64,000 nucleotides of DNA. It comes from CAYQQQ01 sp964420125 (GTDB taxonomy: Bacteria > Actinomycetota > Acidimicrobiia > Acidimicrobiales > Microtrichaceae). Position 1 is the stretch's first letter. Every line of letters starts with the position of its first letter. Below the pieces are notes generated by a model. That model was given only the letters and a program-made list of their open reading frames with translations, ran no database searches and was not told the origin of the DNA. Shown here in pieces: positions 52,953 through 60,764 of the stretch. Both the position numbers and the translations under genes were made by a program. The stretch lies in contig CAYQQQ010000020.1 in NCBI GenBank assembly GCA_964420125.1, positions 17,352-81,351 of the forward strand. The letters are read 5' to 3'.

Positions 52953-54467
52953 ATGCCCACCGACCTGGGATCCCACCGTGAGCAGTCGATCGAGGCGCTC
53001 GAGGCCGCCCTGTGCGACCCCGTGGCCGCCGATCGGGTGGAGATGGTGCTGCGCCGCCTCGACGTCGACCGCTACCGGGCGGCGGCCGTCGACGGCTCGG
53101 TCGAGTTCCGCCGCGACCTCGACGGCGACACGCCGGCCTACGCCGTGACCGCCACCAGCGGCCGCGACCCGCTCGCCAACCAGTCCGACGACATGCTGAT
53201 CGGTCACGACACCGAACGCACCCAGGCGTTCCCCGGACGCACCGCCAACGCCTACCCCTACGCCTTCGACTCGATCGCCCAGTTCTTCGACGCCCCCCAC
53301 GCCGCCGACCTCGTCGCCGTGCACACCGCGGCCCACCACGTCGGCGGCTACCTGGGCCAGCACGGCTCGCCCGACGTGGTGCAGGCGCGGGCGCCGTTCC
53401 TCGCCGCCGGGGCCGGCATCCGGAGCCAGGGGGTGCTCGACCGCTCCACCCGGGTGGTCGACATCGCCCCCACCATCGCCGCCCTGCTCGGCCTGGCCCC
53501 GCACCCCCACTCGATCGGCCCGACGGGCCGTCCCCGCAGCGACGGGCTCCTGCGGCGTCAGGACGGCGAGGTGATGGACGGCCTCCTCGACGGCGGCCGC
53601 GCGGAGCGGGTGCTGGTGCTGCTGCTCGACGGCTGCAACGCCAACCTCCTCCACGACGTCATCGACGCCGGCGAGGCACCCCACATCGCCGGGCTGGTCG
53701 AGCGGGGCACCGCCTACCGGCACGGAGCGATGGCGTCGTTCCCCACCGCCACCCTGGCCAACCACACCACCGCCCTCACCGGCGCCCACCCGGGGCACTC
53801 CGGGGTGCTGCACAACACCTGGATCGACCGCGACATGGGCACGAACCCCGACCTGCTGGCCATGGACCAGATGTTCTGGGCGGCCCAGCACCTGGACACC
53901 GACGTGGAGACCCTCTTCGAGGCCATCGCCCGCACCCGGCCGGCCGCCTTCTCCTGTGCCACCTTCGAGTTCTGCGACCGCGGCGCCGACTTCTCGAGCT
54001 TCGGACTCGTCCGGGACCGCACCGGCCACGAGCTCCCCCCCACCGAGCAGGTGCGCCACCTCGACCCCGCCTCCGCCGAGGAGTCCAGCCTCTACGTGTT
54101 CATGTCCGGCGTCGACCACGCCAGCATGCAGCACACGTTGGACTGCTGGGCCGGGGTGCACGGCAACCCGCTGCCCACGTTGAGCTGGTGCTCCTTCGCC
54201 CTCACCGACGAAGCCGGCCATGTCAGCGGTCCCCACGGTGCCCAGGCGCGCGCCGCGGTGCGCGACTCCGACGCCCGGATCGGCGAGATCCTCGAGGCCG
54301 TCGAGCGGGTGGGAGCCACCGAGACCACCGCCGTGCTCCTCATCGGCGACCACGGGATGGAGCAGTGCGACCCGACCGTCGACGAGCCCTGGGACGACGT
54401 GCTCGCCGCCTCCGGCGTGCCCCACCGGGAGGTCGGCGGCGGACTGATCTACCTGGACGAGCCGTGA
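52953..54467 (+). CDS. Alkaline-phosphatase-fold phosphodiesterase with apparently permuted domain order
   Basis: A 504-residue metalloenzyme of the alkaline phosphatase/nucleotide pyrophosphatase superfamily. The metal/nucleophile N-lobe (RVLVLLLDGCNANLL; SFPTATLANHTTALTGAHPGHSGVLHN) lies in the second half. LTDEAGHVSGPHG and LLIGDHGME supply further ligands. A segment that normally ends such enzymes (GQHGSPDVVQARAPF, GIRSQGVLDRSTRVVDIAPTIAALLGL) lies in the first 190 residues instead. So the domain order looks circularly permuted, or the N-terminus is an added partial copy. The ATG at 52953 follows GGGGGAG. Confidence 0.85.
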   Translation: MPTDLGSHREQSIEALEAALCDPVAADRVEMVLRRLDVDRYRAAAVDGSVEFRRDLDGDTPAYAVTATSGRDPLANQSDDMLIGHDTERTQAFPGRTANAYPYAFDSIAQFFDAPHAADLVAVHTAAHHVGGYLGQHGSPDVVQARAPFLAAGAGIRSQGVLDRSTRVVDIAPTIAALLGLAPHPHSIGPTGRPRSDGLLRRQDGEVMDGLLDGGRAERVLVLLLDGCNANLLHDVIDAGEAPHIAGLVERGTAYRHGAMASFPTATLANHTTALTGAHPGHSGVLHNTWIDRDMGTNPDLLAMDQMFWAAQHLDTDVETLFEAIARTRPAAFSCATFEFCDRGADFSSFGLVRDRTGHELPPTEQVRHLDPASAEESSLYVFMSGVDHASMQHTLDCWAGVHGNPLPTLSWCSFALTDEAGHVSGPHGAQARAAVRDSDARIGEILEAVERVGATETTAVLLIGDHGMEQCDPTVDEPWDDVLAASGVPHREVGGGLIYLDEP

Positions 54468-54477
54468 GCGCCGGGGA

Positions 54478-55863
54478 TCAGCCCTCCTCGTAGGTCCAGT
54501 CCGGCCGCTTGCGGCGCTGCCGCTCGTCGAGGGTGAACCGGTCGCCGACCAGGTCGACCAGCTTCGTGATCAGCAGGTCCCGCCGCTGGGTTCCCCGTCG
54601 GGCGGCGGGGTCGCGCAGGTCGGCCATGAGGCTGGTCACCAGCCGTTGCTCCTGGGCGGGCAGGAAGCAGCGCGCCGAGTCCGTGACGTTGGCCAGGCGG
54701 GCGTCGATGACCGACAGCACCCGCGGTGTGCCCTCCCCGTCGAGGACCTGCTCCAGACGGCGGGTGATCTCTCCCGTGCCCAGCTTGCAGGCGGGGCACT
54801 GCCCGCAGGACTCCACCCACAAGAAGCGCGAGACCGCCCGGGCCAGCTCGACGGGATCGGTGCGGTCGTCGAACACCGTGAACCCGCACGAGCCCAGGCC
54901 GGAGCCCACCGACTCGAGGCCCTCGTGGCTCACGGCGACGCCGATGTCGACGCCGCGGATCACCGGGTTCGCCACCCCGGAGAGCACGTAGCGCACCGAG
55001 CGTCCCTCCGGCAGACCGCCCCCGAGCTCCACCAGCACCTCCTCCAGCGGAGTGCCCATCTCGAACTCGCCCACGCCGTGGCGCAGGGTGTCGCCGCTGA
55101 CCGTGCAGATCGCCGTGCCGCTCGACTCCGGGGTGCCCATCGCCGCATACCAGTCGCCCCCTTCGGCCACGATGCGGGCCACCGCGGCGAAGGTCTCCAC
55201 GTTGTTCACCAGGGTGGGGTTGGACGCCGGTCCGCCCGCTCCCTCCGCCGAGCGGGCGGCGTTGGCCGACCACCCCACGTTGGGTGACACCGAGAACAGC
55301 CCGTAGAGGTACGGAGGGAACATGCGGGGCAGCGGCTCCTCGCCCTCGATCACCTCGAGCAGCGCCTTCTCCTCCCCGAAGAGGTACTCGTCGGGCCCAG
55401 CCACGAGCTGCAGGCTCATCTCTCCGACCCAGCCGGCCCCGACCATCTCGGCGGCGGCCAGCTCCACCCGGGCGCGCTCCTGTTCGAAGGACCCCTTGAG
55501 GGCGACGTAGACCTCCCGGGCCCCGAGCGCGTGGCCGGCGATCAGCGCGCCCTCGAGGGTGAGGTAGGGGTTGTGGCGCAGCAGCGTGCGGTCCTTGAAC
55601 GTGCCGGGCTCTCCTTCGGCCCCGTTGACCACCACGAAGCGGTCCCCGACGTCGTCCCCGCCGCCGGCCACCGACCGCCACTTGAGGTGGACGGGGAACC
55701 CGGCCCCACCACGCCCCCGCAGACCCGACCGCTCCAGCTCGTCGAAGACCCACCCGGGGCCGTGCTCGAGTGCTGCGGCGAGCCCGCGACCGCCACCCCG
55801 ACGGTGGTGCTCCTCCAGCGATCCGACCGGATCGCCGTCCAGGAGCACCTCGCGTCGAGCCAT
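54478..55863 (-). CDS. NuoF-like NADH dehydrogenase 51-kDa-type subunit, solitary
   Basis: A 461-residue protein with the NuoF layout: GLRGRGGAGFPVHLKW (NADH/FMN), VVVNGAEGEPGTFKDR, a SLBB-like middle (SGVANPVIRGVDIGV), and a 4Fe-4S site WVESCGQCPACK with a later Cys in DSARCFLP. No NuoE or NuoG is adjacent. It is the last gene of a lipid-type operon, so it probably feeds electrons to another partner. The ATG at 55863 and a GTG at 55869 are alternatives; the GTG would fit the GTGA overlap style of this genome. Confidence 0.9.
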   Translation of the reverse strand: MARREVLLDGDPVGSLEEHHRRGGGRGLAAALEHGPGWVFDELERSGLRGRGGAGFPVHLKWRSVAGGGDDVGDRFVVVNGAEGEPGTFKDRTLLRHNPYLTLEGALIAGHALGAREVYVALKGSFEQERARVELAAAEMVGAGWVGEMSLQLVAGPDEYLFGEEKALLEVIEGEEPLPRMFPPYLYGLFSVSPNVGWSANAARSAEGAGGPASNPTLVNNVETFAAVARIVAEGGDWYAAMGTPESSGTAICTVSGDTLRHGVGEFEMGTPLEEVLVELGGGLPEGRSVRYVLSGVANPVIRGVDIGVAVSHEGLESVGSGLGSCGFTVFDDRTDPVELARAVSRFLWVESCGQCPACKLGTGEITRRLEQVLDGEGTPRVLSVIDARLANVTDSARCFLPAQEQRLVTSLMADLRDPAARRGTQRRDLLITKLVDLVGDRFTLDERQRRKRPDWTYEEG

Positions 55864-55865
55864 GG

Positions 55866-56260
55866 TCACACCCTAGGGGAACCGTCGAGTTCGGGCGCGC
55901 GCCCGCTCCCCCCGTTCTGTCGTCCCGTCGGCGCGCGCCGCGCGGCGACGGGGCGGCAGCACGCCGGGCCCGCGGGGAGGGGTCGGCGTCGTCCACCGGA
56001 TCCTGGCCGTCGTCCTCGAGGCGGGCCACCAGCTCGCTGCGCCAGTCGTCGGGCAGGTGCCGGGTCCGGCGCACCCCGGTGATGGGTCGCCCGAGCACGT
56101 AGATCACCGCCACCGGCACCAGCAGCACCAGCACCACCACCAGCAGCACCTTGTGGGTGACCGGCAGGTCGCGCCGGGTCAGCACGTCGATGATCGCCAG
56201 CAGCCAGATCCCGACCAGGGCGACCAGGGCCAGCGCGAGGGCCACCTCGTTGACGATCAC
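55866..56260 (-). CDS. Small PLDc_N-type membrane protein with apparent frameshift at its 3' end
   Basis: The GTG at 56260 overlaps the PlsC-like stop (GTGA). The first 85 residues hold two TM helices (VALALALVALVGIWLLAIID and VLLVVVLVLLVPVAVIYVLG) and a RSELVARLED cytoplasmic tail, a PLDc_N-type protein like the one at 2706. This frame then has no stop until 54449 and would run through all of the NuoF-like gene, which is implausible. In the -1 neighbouring frame a TGA at 55866-55868 would give a GTGA junction with a GTG at 55869. The frame loss coincides with a decayed palindrome at 55914-55962, so an insertion or sequence error probably shifted it. Confidence 0.55.
55914..55962. repeat. Decayed GTTCTGT-type palindrome, copy 6
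   Basis: GTTCTGTCGTCCCGTCG (55914-55930) faces 55946-55962 with 14 Watson-Crick pairs, two G.U pairs and one mismatch, around a GC-rich inner hairpin. It shares GTTCTGT with the other elements at one end. It falls in the 3' part of the small membrane-protein gene where the reading frame is lost. Confidence 0.5.
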
Positions 56261-57624
56261 GACGGCGGCGTCCCGCCCAGCGCCTCCACCACATCGGCCC
56301 CGACGGCCTCCACGAGCTCGCGACGTTGGTCGCTTAGACGGTGGCCGTGGTGGCTCAGGGTGAAGACCCGGTTGTGCAGGCCGGTGAGCCACAGGTGGGC
56401 ACGCTCGCTCACCAGCATCAGCGCCGTGAACGACACCGCGAAGGCGACCGGTGCGGCGACGAGCCCGTTGACGCGGTCGATGCCGAAGCCGAGCACCATC
56501 CACACCACCGCCGACACGGCGAAGATCAGCGCTCCGGCCAGCGGGAGGATCGACGCCACCACCGCCGGGGCGAGCCGCAGCTTGGAGACCAACCACGTCA
56601 ACAAGATGGGTACGCCGCACATGAGGATCCCCAACAGGGCGTAGGGCAGCATCAGCAGCCAGCCCAGCAGCACCCAGAGGCTGTGGAGGTTGAGCCGCCG
56701 GCCGCCCTCGGCGGCCCAGGTGTCCGACAACCCCGCGTGCGACAGGGCCCGCCGATACCCCTCGCCGAGCTCGACAAGCTCCGACGCGTCCGTCCTTCGT
56801 GCCAGCCAGGCGGCCAGGCGGTTCCGCAGACCGGCCGGCACGGCCGACGTCGGTTCCAGCGTGCGCAGGAACGCCTCGGCGCACAGCTGCAGGGCACGGG
56901 CCTCCCGCCAGTCGGCGAAGTCGGGTGCCGCCTCGCGCAGGCGGCCCTCGATCAACTCGGTCAGCTGCTCGACGCGCTCGTGCTGCGAAGCGGGTGCATC
57001 CGCCGAGGACGCGTCGCCATCGGTGTCGGCGTCGGAGCCGGCGGCCATCGCTGCATGCACCTCGGCATCCAGGTCGATGACGTCACCCCGGCGCACGTAC
57101 ACCGAGCTGCGGAACGCCGCCTTGTCGTCGTAGTGCAACCCGACCGGCACGATGCGCAGGCCCCGCACCCCCGCCTGCCTGGCCCCGAGCGCGATGCGGG
57201 CGGCACCGCTGCGCACCTGGCCGATGCTCGGCTCTTCGCGTGTGATGCCCTCGGGGAAGATCAGCAGCATCTCCCCCTCGCCGAGCGCCGCGTGGCACTC
57301 GGCGAACATGTCGGTGTTGTCGGCGCCCTCGTGGCCCCGTCCCCGGTGCACGGGGATGGCCCCCAGCCACTGCATCACCTGGCGAGCCACCGGGATGGTC
57401 CAGATCTTGTCGTCGGCCAGGATCCTCGGTCGCCGGGGGAGCACGTCCATGAGCACGACGGCATCGGCGGCACCGCCGAAGTGGTTGGCCACCAACAGCA
57501 CCGGCCCCTCCTCTGTGGCATCGGCGTCGTCGGACTCGACGTTGCGCCACGTCACCGCCGTGATCAGCTTCACCAGCCGCCACTGCACCCGGTGATCGCG
57601 CCACGACCCGGGCGCCTCACCCAC
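56257..57624 (-). CDS. PlsC-like acyltransferase with C-terminal membrane segments
   Basis: A 455-residue lysophospholipid/glycerol-phosphate acyltransferase. LLVANHFGGAADAVVL is the catalytic His motif, with H-x5-D (His48, Asp54) rather than H-x4-D, as in larger NHPNxxxD-type acyltransferases. GRGHEGADN and LLIFPEGITREEPSIGQV are the substrate motifs. The C-terminal 130 residues contain several TM helices. The GTG at 57624 follows AGGAGGAG and overlaps the ceramidase-like stop by 8 bp. It is likely to acylate a lipid head or backbone in this operon. Confidence 0.9.
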   Translation of the reverse strand: MGEAPGSWRDHRVQWRLVKLITAVTWRNVESDDADATEEGPVLLVANHFGGAADAVVLMDVLPRRPRILADDKIWTIPVARQVMQWLGAIPVHRGRGHEGADNTDMFAECHAALGEGEMLLIFPEGITREEPSIGQVRSGAARIALGARQAGVRGLRIVPVGLHYDDKAAFRSSVYVRRGDVIDLDAEVHAAMAAGSDADTDGDASSADAPASQHERVEQLTELIEGRLREAAPDFADWREARALQLCAEAFLRTLEPTSAVPAGLRNRLAAWLARRTDASELVELGEGYRRALSHAGLSDTWAAEGGRRLNLHSLWVLLGWLLMLPYALLGILMCGVPILLTWLVSKLRLAPAVVASILPLAGALIFAVSAVVWMVLGFGIDRVNGLVAAPVAFAVSFTALMLVSERAHLWLTGLHNRVFTLSHHGHRLSDQRRELVEAVGADVVEALGGTPPS

Positions 57625-58279
57625 GACGCTCCTCCTGCGCCCCCCGCCCCGGTTCTGTTCTGCCAGAGGTGTCGTCAGAGACACCTCTGGCAGAACAGAA
57701 CGAGGAAGGCCCGGCAGCCTCACCCGGCCACAGAGCCCAGCCCCACATCGCCGCCACCGACGCGGTGGCCACGTGCCACAGGCCGTGGAGCTGCACCAGC
57801 GAGTCGGGGCGGCACAGCGGGCTGTCGGTGCCGCCGCCCAGGTAGGACGCGCCGGCCACCACGGCGGCCGCCGCCATCCCCACCCCCAGCCGCGGGGACC
57901 AACCTGGCACGGCCGGGTGGCCGCGTCGGCGGCGCAGCAGCGGCACCGCCGCCCCGATGCCCACCACCCCGGCGATCGGGAGGTCGTGGAGGAACTGGGC
58001 GCCGTCGAACTGGGGACCGTGGTAGGCCACGCTGCCCACCCCGGTGATGGCCACGAACGCCGCGTACCAACCTGCCGCCGGCCGCTGCGCCCTCGGCAGC
58101 CGGGCGGTGCGGGCGCCGAGCCACAGCCCTGCGGCCACGTAGGCGAAGGAGGTGACCGTGTTGACGGGCTGTCCCCACAGCCCGTCGTGGAGACGCTCGC
58201 AGTCGGCGTCGCCGAGGGTGTCGGGCTGGTCGATCGCCCGGCGCAGGTGGCGCTGGGCGTGGTGGAGCACGGGGTGCAC
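57617..58279 (-). CDS. Ceramidase-like integral membrane hydrolase (CREST superfamily)
   Basis: A 220-residue multi-spanning protein with the alkaline-ceramidase pattern: CERLHDGLWGQPVNTVTSFAYVAAGL, then GVGSVAYHGPQFDGAQFLHDLPI, and LHGLWHVATASVAAMWGW. The conserved Ser, two His and Asp fit a zinc-dependent amide hydrolase. Ceramide itself is not assured as substrate. The last 30 residues leave the family pattern: about 16 of them (around FCSARGVSDDTSGRTE) are encoded by the palindrome at 57652-57701. The GTG at 58279 opens the operon. Confidence 0.85.
   Translation of the reverse strand: MHPVLHHAQRHLRRAIDQPDTLGDADCERLHDGLWGQPVNTVTSFAYVAAGLWLGARTARLPRAQRPAAGWYAAFVAITGVGSVAYHGPQFDGAQFLHDLPIAGVVGIGAAVPLLRRRRGHPAVPGWSPRLGVGMAAAAVVAGASYLGGGTDSPLCRPDSLVQLHGLWHVATASVAAMWGWALWPGEAAGPSSFCSARGVSDDTSGRTEPGRGAQEERRG
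57652..57701. repeat. GTTCTGTT-type palindromic element, copy 5, inside a coding end
   Basis: Perfect 22-bp arms (57652-57673 and 57680-57701) around the loop GTCAGA. It has the same core subtype as copy 2 (AGAGGTGTC/GACACCTCT), with two compensated base-pair changes between them. It is translated as the C-terminal extension of the ceramidase-like protein. Confidence 0.92.
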
Positions 58280-58365
58280 CCGTCCAAGGGTAGGGACCTC
58301 CGGGGGGTTCGTCTGCGATCAGGCGACGGCGATGCGGCACGGGCCGATCGCGTCGACCGATCTGC

Positions 58366-58490
58366 TCAGGGTCCGAGCAGGGCGAGAGGGACGACGGCGA
58401 TCCCGTCGTCCCGCCGGAAGGCGTGCGCACCTGTGGTCAGCACGACGGAGTCGATCACCCCGGGGGCGAGCACGACCCGGGGGTCAGGAG
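58366..58490 (-). pseudogene. Remnant of a DUF4143-type ATPase C-terminus (tentative)
   Basis: About 40 codons ending at a TGA (58366-58368) read DPRVVLAPGVIDSVVLTTG...FRRDDGIAVVPLALLGP, with protein-like hydrophobic spacing unlike the shadow frames around it. The ending 'VVLTTG...DGIAVVPLALL' resembles the last strands of DUF4143/AAA ATPases. Upstream, the frame runs into the SDR gene with no start. A decayed gene tail is the simplest reading; a very small gene is the alternative. Confidence 0.35.
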
Positions 58491-59221
58491 CCCGCAGACG
58501 CCTCGGGGGGTGCGTCGCCGCCACCGTGCACCACCAGGTTGGCGCCGGTGACGAAGGCGGCGTCCGCGGAGGCGAGGAACACGCAAGCCGCAGCCACGTC
58601 GGCCGGCACCCCGATGCGGCCCAGCGGCACGGTGGCGGCCACCCGCTCGACGTAGTCATCACCGCCGTACTGCTCCCGCAGCTCCGGGGTGGCGATGGCG
58701 CCGGGCGTCACGCAGTTCACCCGCACCTTCGGGGCGAACGCCACCGCCAGGCTCTCGCTCAGGTTCAGCAGGCCGGCCTTGGCCGCGCCGTAGGCCGCCA
58801 CCCCCGGCGAAGGACGCATCCCCGACAGCGAGGCGATGTTGAGGATCACGCCACCGTCGGTCTGGGTCTGCATCACGGCGTTGGCCGCCACCGACACGTG
58901 CAGCGGCGCCAGCAGGTTGAGCCGGATGATCGCCTCGGAGAACCGGGGCGAGGCGGTCGTTGCGTCAGCCGGCGGAGAGCCGCCGGCGTTGTTGACCACC
59001 ACGTCGAGGTGGCCGTGGCGCTGCACGACCTGCTCGACGAGCCCGGCGACCTGGTCGGGGTCGCGCACGTCCGCGGGAAGGAAGTCGGCAGGCGGGCCGG
59101 CGGCGGGATCGGGCTCGGTGCGCCCGCACACCACCACCGTGTCGCCCCGCCCGGCGAACGCCTCGGCGATGCCCCGGCCCACGCCGCGGGTGCCGCCGGT
59201 CACCAGCACGACCCGGCTCAC
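58484..59221 (-). CDS. SDR-family oxidoreductase
   Basis: A 245-residue classical SDR: VLVTGGTRGVGRGIAEAF at the N-terminus, VVVNNAGGSPPADA, the Ser in NIASLSGM, YGAAKAGLLNL (YxxxK), and VNCVTPGAIATPE. It matches 3-oxoacyl-ACP-reductase-like SDRs used in lipid or steroid oxidation. The GTG at 59221 overlaps the PPOX stop as GTGA, with GGAGCC upstream. It is co-translated with the PPOX protein. Confidence 0.93.
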   Translation of the reverse strand: MSRVVLVTGGTRGVGRGIAEAFAGRGDTVVVCGRTEPDPAAGPPADFLPADVRDPDQVAGLVEQVVQRHGHLDVVVNNAGGSPPADATTASPRFSEAIIRLNLLAPLHVSVAANAVMQTQTDGGVILNIASLSGMRPSPGVAAYGAAKAGLLNLSESLAVAFAPKVRVNCVTPGAIATPELREQYGGDDYVERVAATVPLGRIGVPADVAAACVFLASADAAFVTGANLVVHGGGDAPPEASAGS

Positions 59222-59736
59222 CACCGGCTCCCCGGTTGCGCCAGGAACTCGGCGGTGCTGCCGCCGAGGGGGATGGGCTCGACGCCGAGCTTGCGGTGGT
59301 CCCACGTGCGCACCCGCTGGGGCCGGACCCGCACGGCGATGCGCTTGAGCAACATGAGCTCCACGAAGGGACGCACCTCCTCGGAGTAGGGGCCGTTGTA
59401 GCGCTCCCACACGCTGACGCCCACGTCCCACAGCCGGTCCGGGTCCTCGACGATCTCGGCGGTGCCCTCGATGGAGACGCCCCGGAGCTGGTCGTAGGTG
59501 TGGCCGTCCTCCACCAGCACGCTCACCTGCGGGTTGCGCCGGATGTTGAGCGCCTTCTGCGACTTGGCCTTGGTCTCGAACCAGACCTCCCCGTCGATCA
59601 GGGCGTACCACATGGCCACGAGGTGGGGAACGCCGCCGGGGCCGATCGTGGCGAGGGTGGCGGAACGGCTGCGCTCCAGGTAGAGGGCGACCTCCTCGGG
59701 GGACATCGCGACCTTGGTGCGTTCGTTGGTGCCCAT
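59218..59736 (-). CDS. PPOX-class flavin/F420-binding protein
   Basis: A 172-residue split-beta-barrel protein of the pyridoxamine-5'-phosphate-oxidase-like family, of the kind called PPOX class F420-dependent in actinobacteria. RSATLATIGPGGVPHLVAMWYALIDGEVWFETKAKSQKALNIRRNPQVSVLV is the cofactor-binding half, with K in TKAKSQK. It is coupled to the SDR gene, suggesting a reductive step on the same substrate. The cofactor type is inferred from family. Confidence 0.9.
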   Translation of the reverse strand: MGTNERTKVAMSPEEVALYLERSRSATLATIGPGGVPHLVAMWYALIDGEVWFETKAKSQKALNIRRNPQVSVLVEDGHTYDQLRGVSIEGTAEIVEDPDRLWDVGVSVWERYNGPYSEEVRPFVELMLLKRIAVRVRPQRVRTWDHRKLGVEPIPLGGSTAEFLAQPGSRW

Positions 59737-59778
59737 CGGCGCCGCACCCTACCGGAGTCGCAGGACGACGCACGTCCG

Positions 59779-59816
59779 AGCATCGTGACGGGGACCCGAA
59801 CTGCCTTCACGATGCT
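59779..59816. other. 10-bp inverted repeat upstream of the PPOX-SDR operon
   Basis: AGCATCGTGA (59779-59788) faces TCACGATGCT (59807-59816), with an 18-base spacer. It lies between the stop of the exported unknown gene and the start of the PPOX gene, so it may be a terminator of the former or an operator of the latter. A smaller GGACG/CGTCC pair precedes it. Confidence 0.5.
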
Positions 59817-59876
59817 GTGCGGGGTGAAGATCCTTCCCGCTCCAAGCGCCCGTCCGTGGGCTCGGCAGCTTCAGCG

Positions 59877-60656
59877 CTACTCGGCGACACCACCGGTGCT
59901 GCGGTGTCGCCGCACCACCACGAGACCCGCCGCACCAACAGCCAAGACCAGCACTCCCGCTCCCAGGCCCATCGCCACCGGATCGACCCCCCCACCGTCA
60001 TCGGCGGATCCTGAAACCGAGGAAGCACCCACGGTCGGAATGACCGCTCCAGGGTCATCGTCGGGCCAAGGCTCCGAGACGAGAAACGAACCATCCGTGT
60101 TTCTCGTCCCCCGGCCGTCGCAGAAGAACACAGCCTCAGGGGGCGGGGGCCGGTCGACATCTGAGGCGTATCCGCCGCTTCCGTGGTCTTCGTACACCGC
60201 CACCAAGTAGCTCTTGCCGACCTCGAGCAGATCGGCGTCATCAACCGAGTACTGGACTCGCACCTCCTCGCCCAACTCGGGTGGGGAATCGCCCCACTTC
60301 CTCAGTGTCTCGACCTCGAAGGTGACCACCTGCTCTTGCTGCTCTTGCTGCTCTTGGGCGTCGACTGCCCCAGCGTCGACGGCGACAACTCGGCCGACCA
60401 TCGTGAACTCGGGACCGGCAAGGTCGCACGCCCAGGCTTGAGACTGGCCTCCGAACACCGCCGCGATCGATGCCAACAGCGACGCCACAGCCAGCCGCGC
60501 ACCCCACCGCCGCACCGTGAATCCGAACACGCTCGACGCCGGCACCGACGACCCTGCAAGCACGACCCCAGGGCTCCGCCACCCGAGCCGAACACCACCA
60601 CCCCCTCCCGTACAAGACCGGGCGCGCTCGTCGCGATCGAACTCCTCGTGTGACAT
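59877..60656 (-). CDS. Exported protein of unknown function with C-terminal TM anchor
   Basis: A 259-residue protein. A basic leader and a hydrophobic segment (about 50-72, LAVASLLASIAAVFGGQSQAWA) end before CDLAGPEFTMVGRVVAVD, which looks like the start of an NTR/OB-like domain. CDGRG supplies a second Cys. A Pro/Asp/Gly stalk and a TM helix (GLGAGVLVLAVGAAGLVVV) followed by RRHR end the protein. It is probably anchored with its body outside. It carries a (QEQ)-type repeat from a 9-bp tandem array. Starts at 60656 and GTG 60530 are both possible. Not recognised further. Confidence 0.75.
   Translation of the reverse strand: MSHEEFDRDERARSCTGGGGGVRLGWRSPGVVLAGSSVPASSVFGFTVRRWGARLAVASLLASIAAVFGGQSQAWACDLAGPEFTMVGRVVAVDAGAVDAQEQQEQQEQVVTFEVETLRKWGDSPPELGEEVRVQYSVDDADLLEVGKSYLVAVYEDHGSGGYASDVDRPPPPEAVFFCDGRGTRNTDGSFLVSEPWPDDDPGAVIPTVGASSVSGSADDGGGVDPVAMGLGAGVLVLAVGAAGLVVVRRHRSTGGVAE
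60330..60356. repeat. Three perfect 9-bp tandem repeats in the exported protein gene
   Basis: ctgctcttg repeated three times in phase encodes a short Gln/Glu run (EQQEQQEQ). Length can vary by slippage without a frame change. Confidence 0.75.
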
Positions 60657-60764
60657 GACCTCGTGTCTCCTGTATCTCGACTTCGACCCATCTGACGACA
60701 GAACCGGCCAGTTGGTTCCCGCTCAATGCCACAGGCTGCTCGAACCGCCTTAGTGTCTGGCGCC

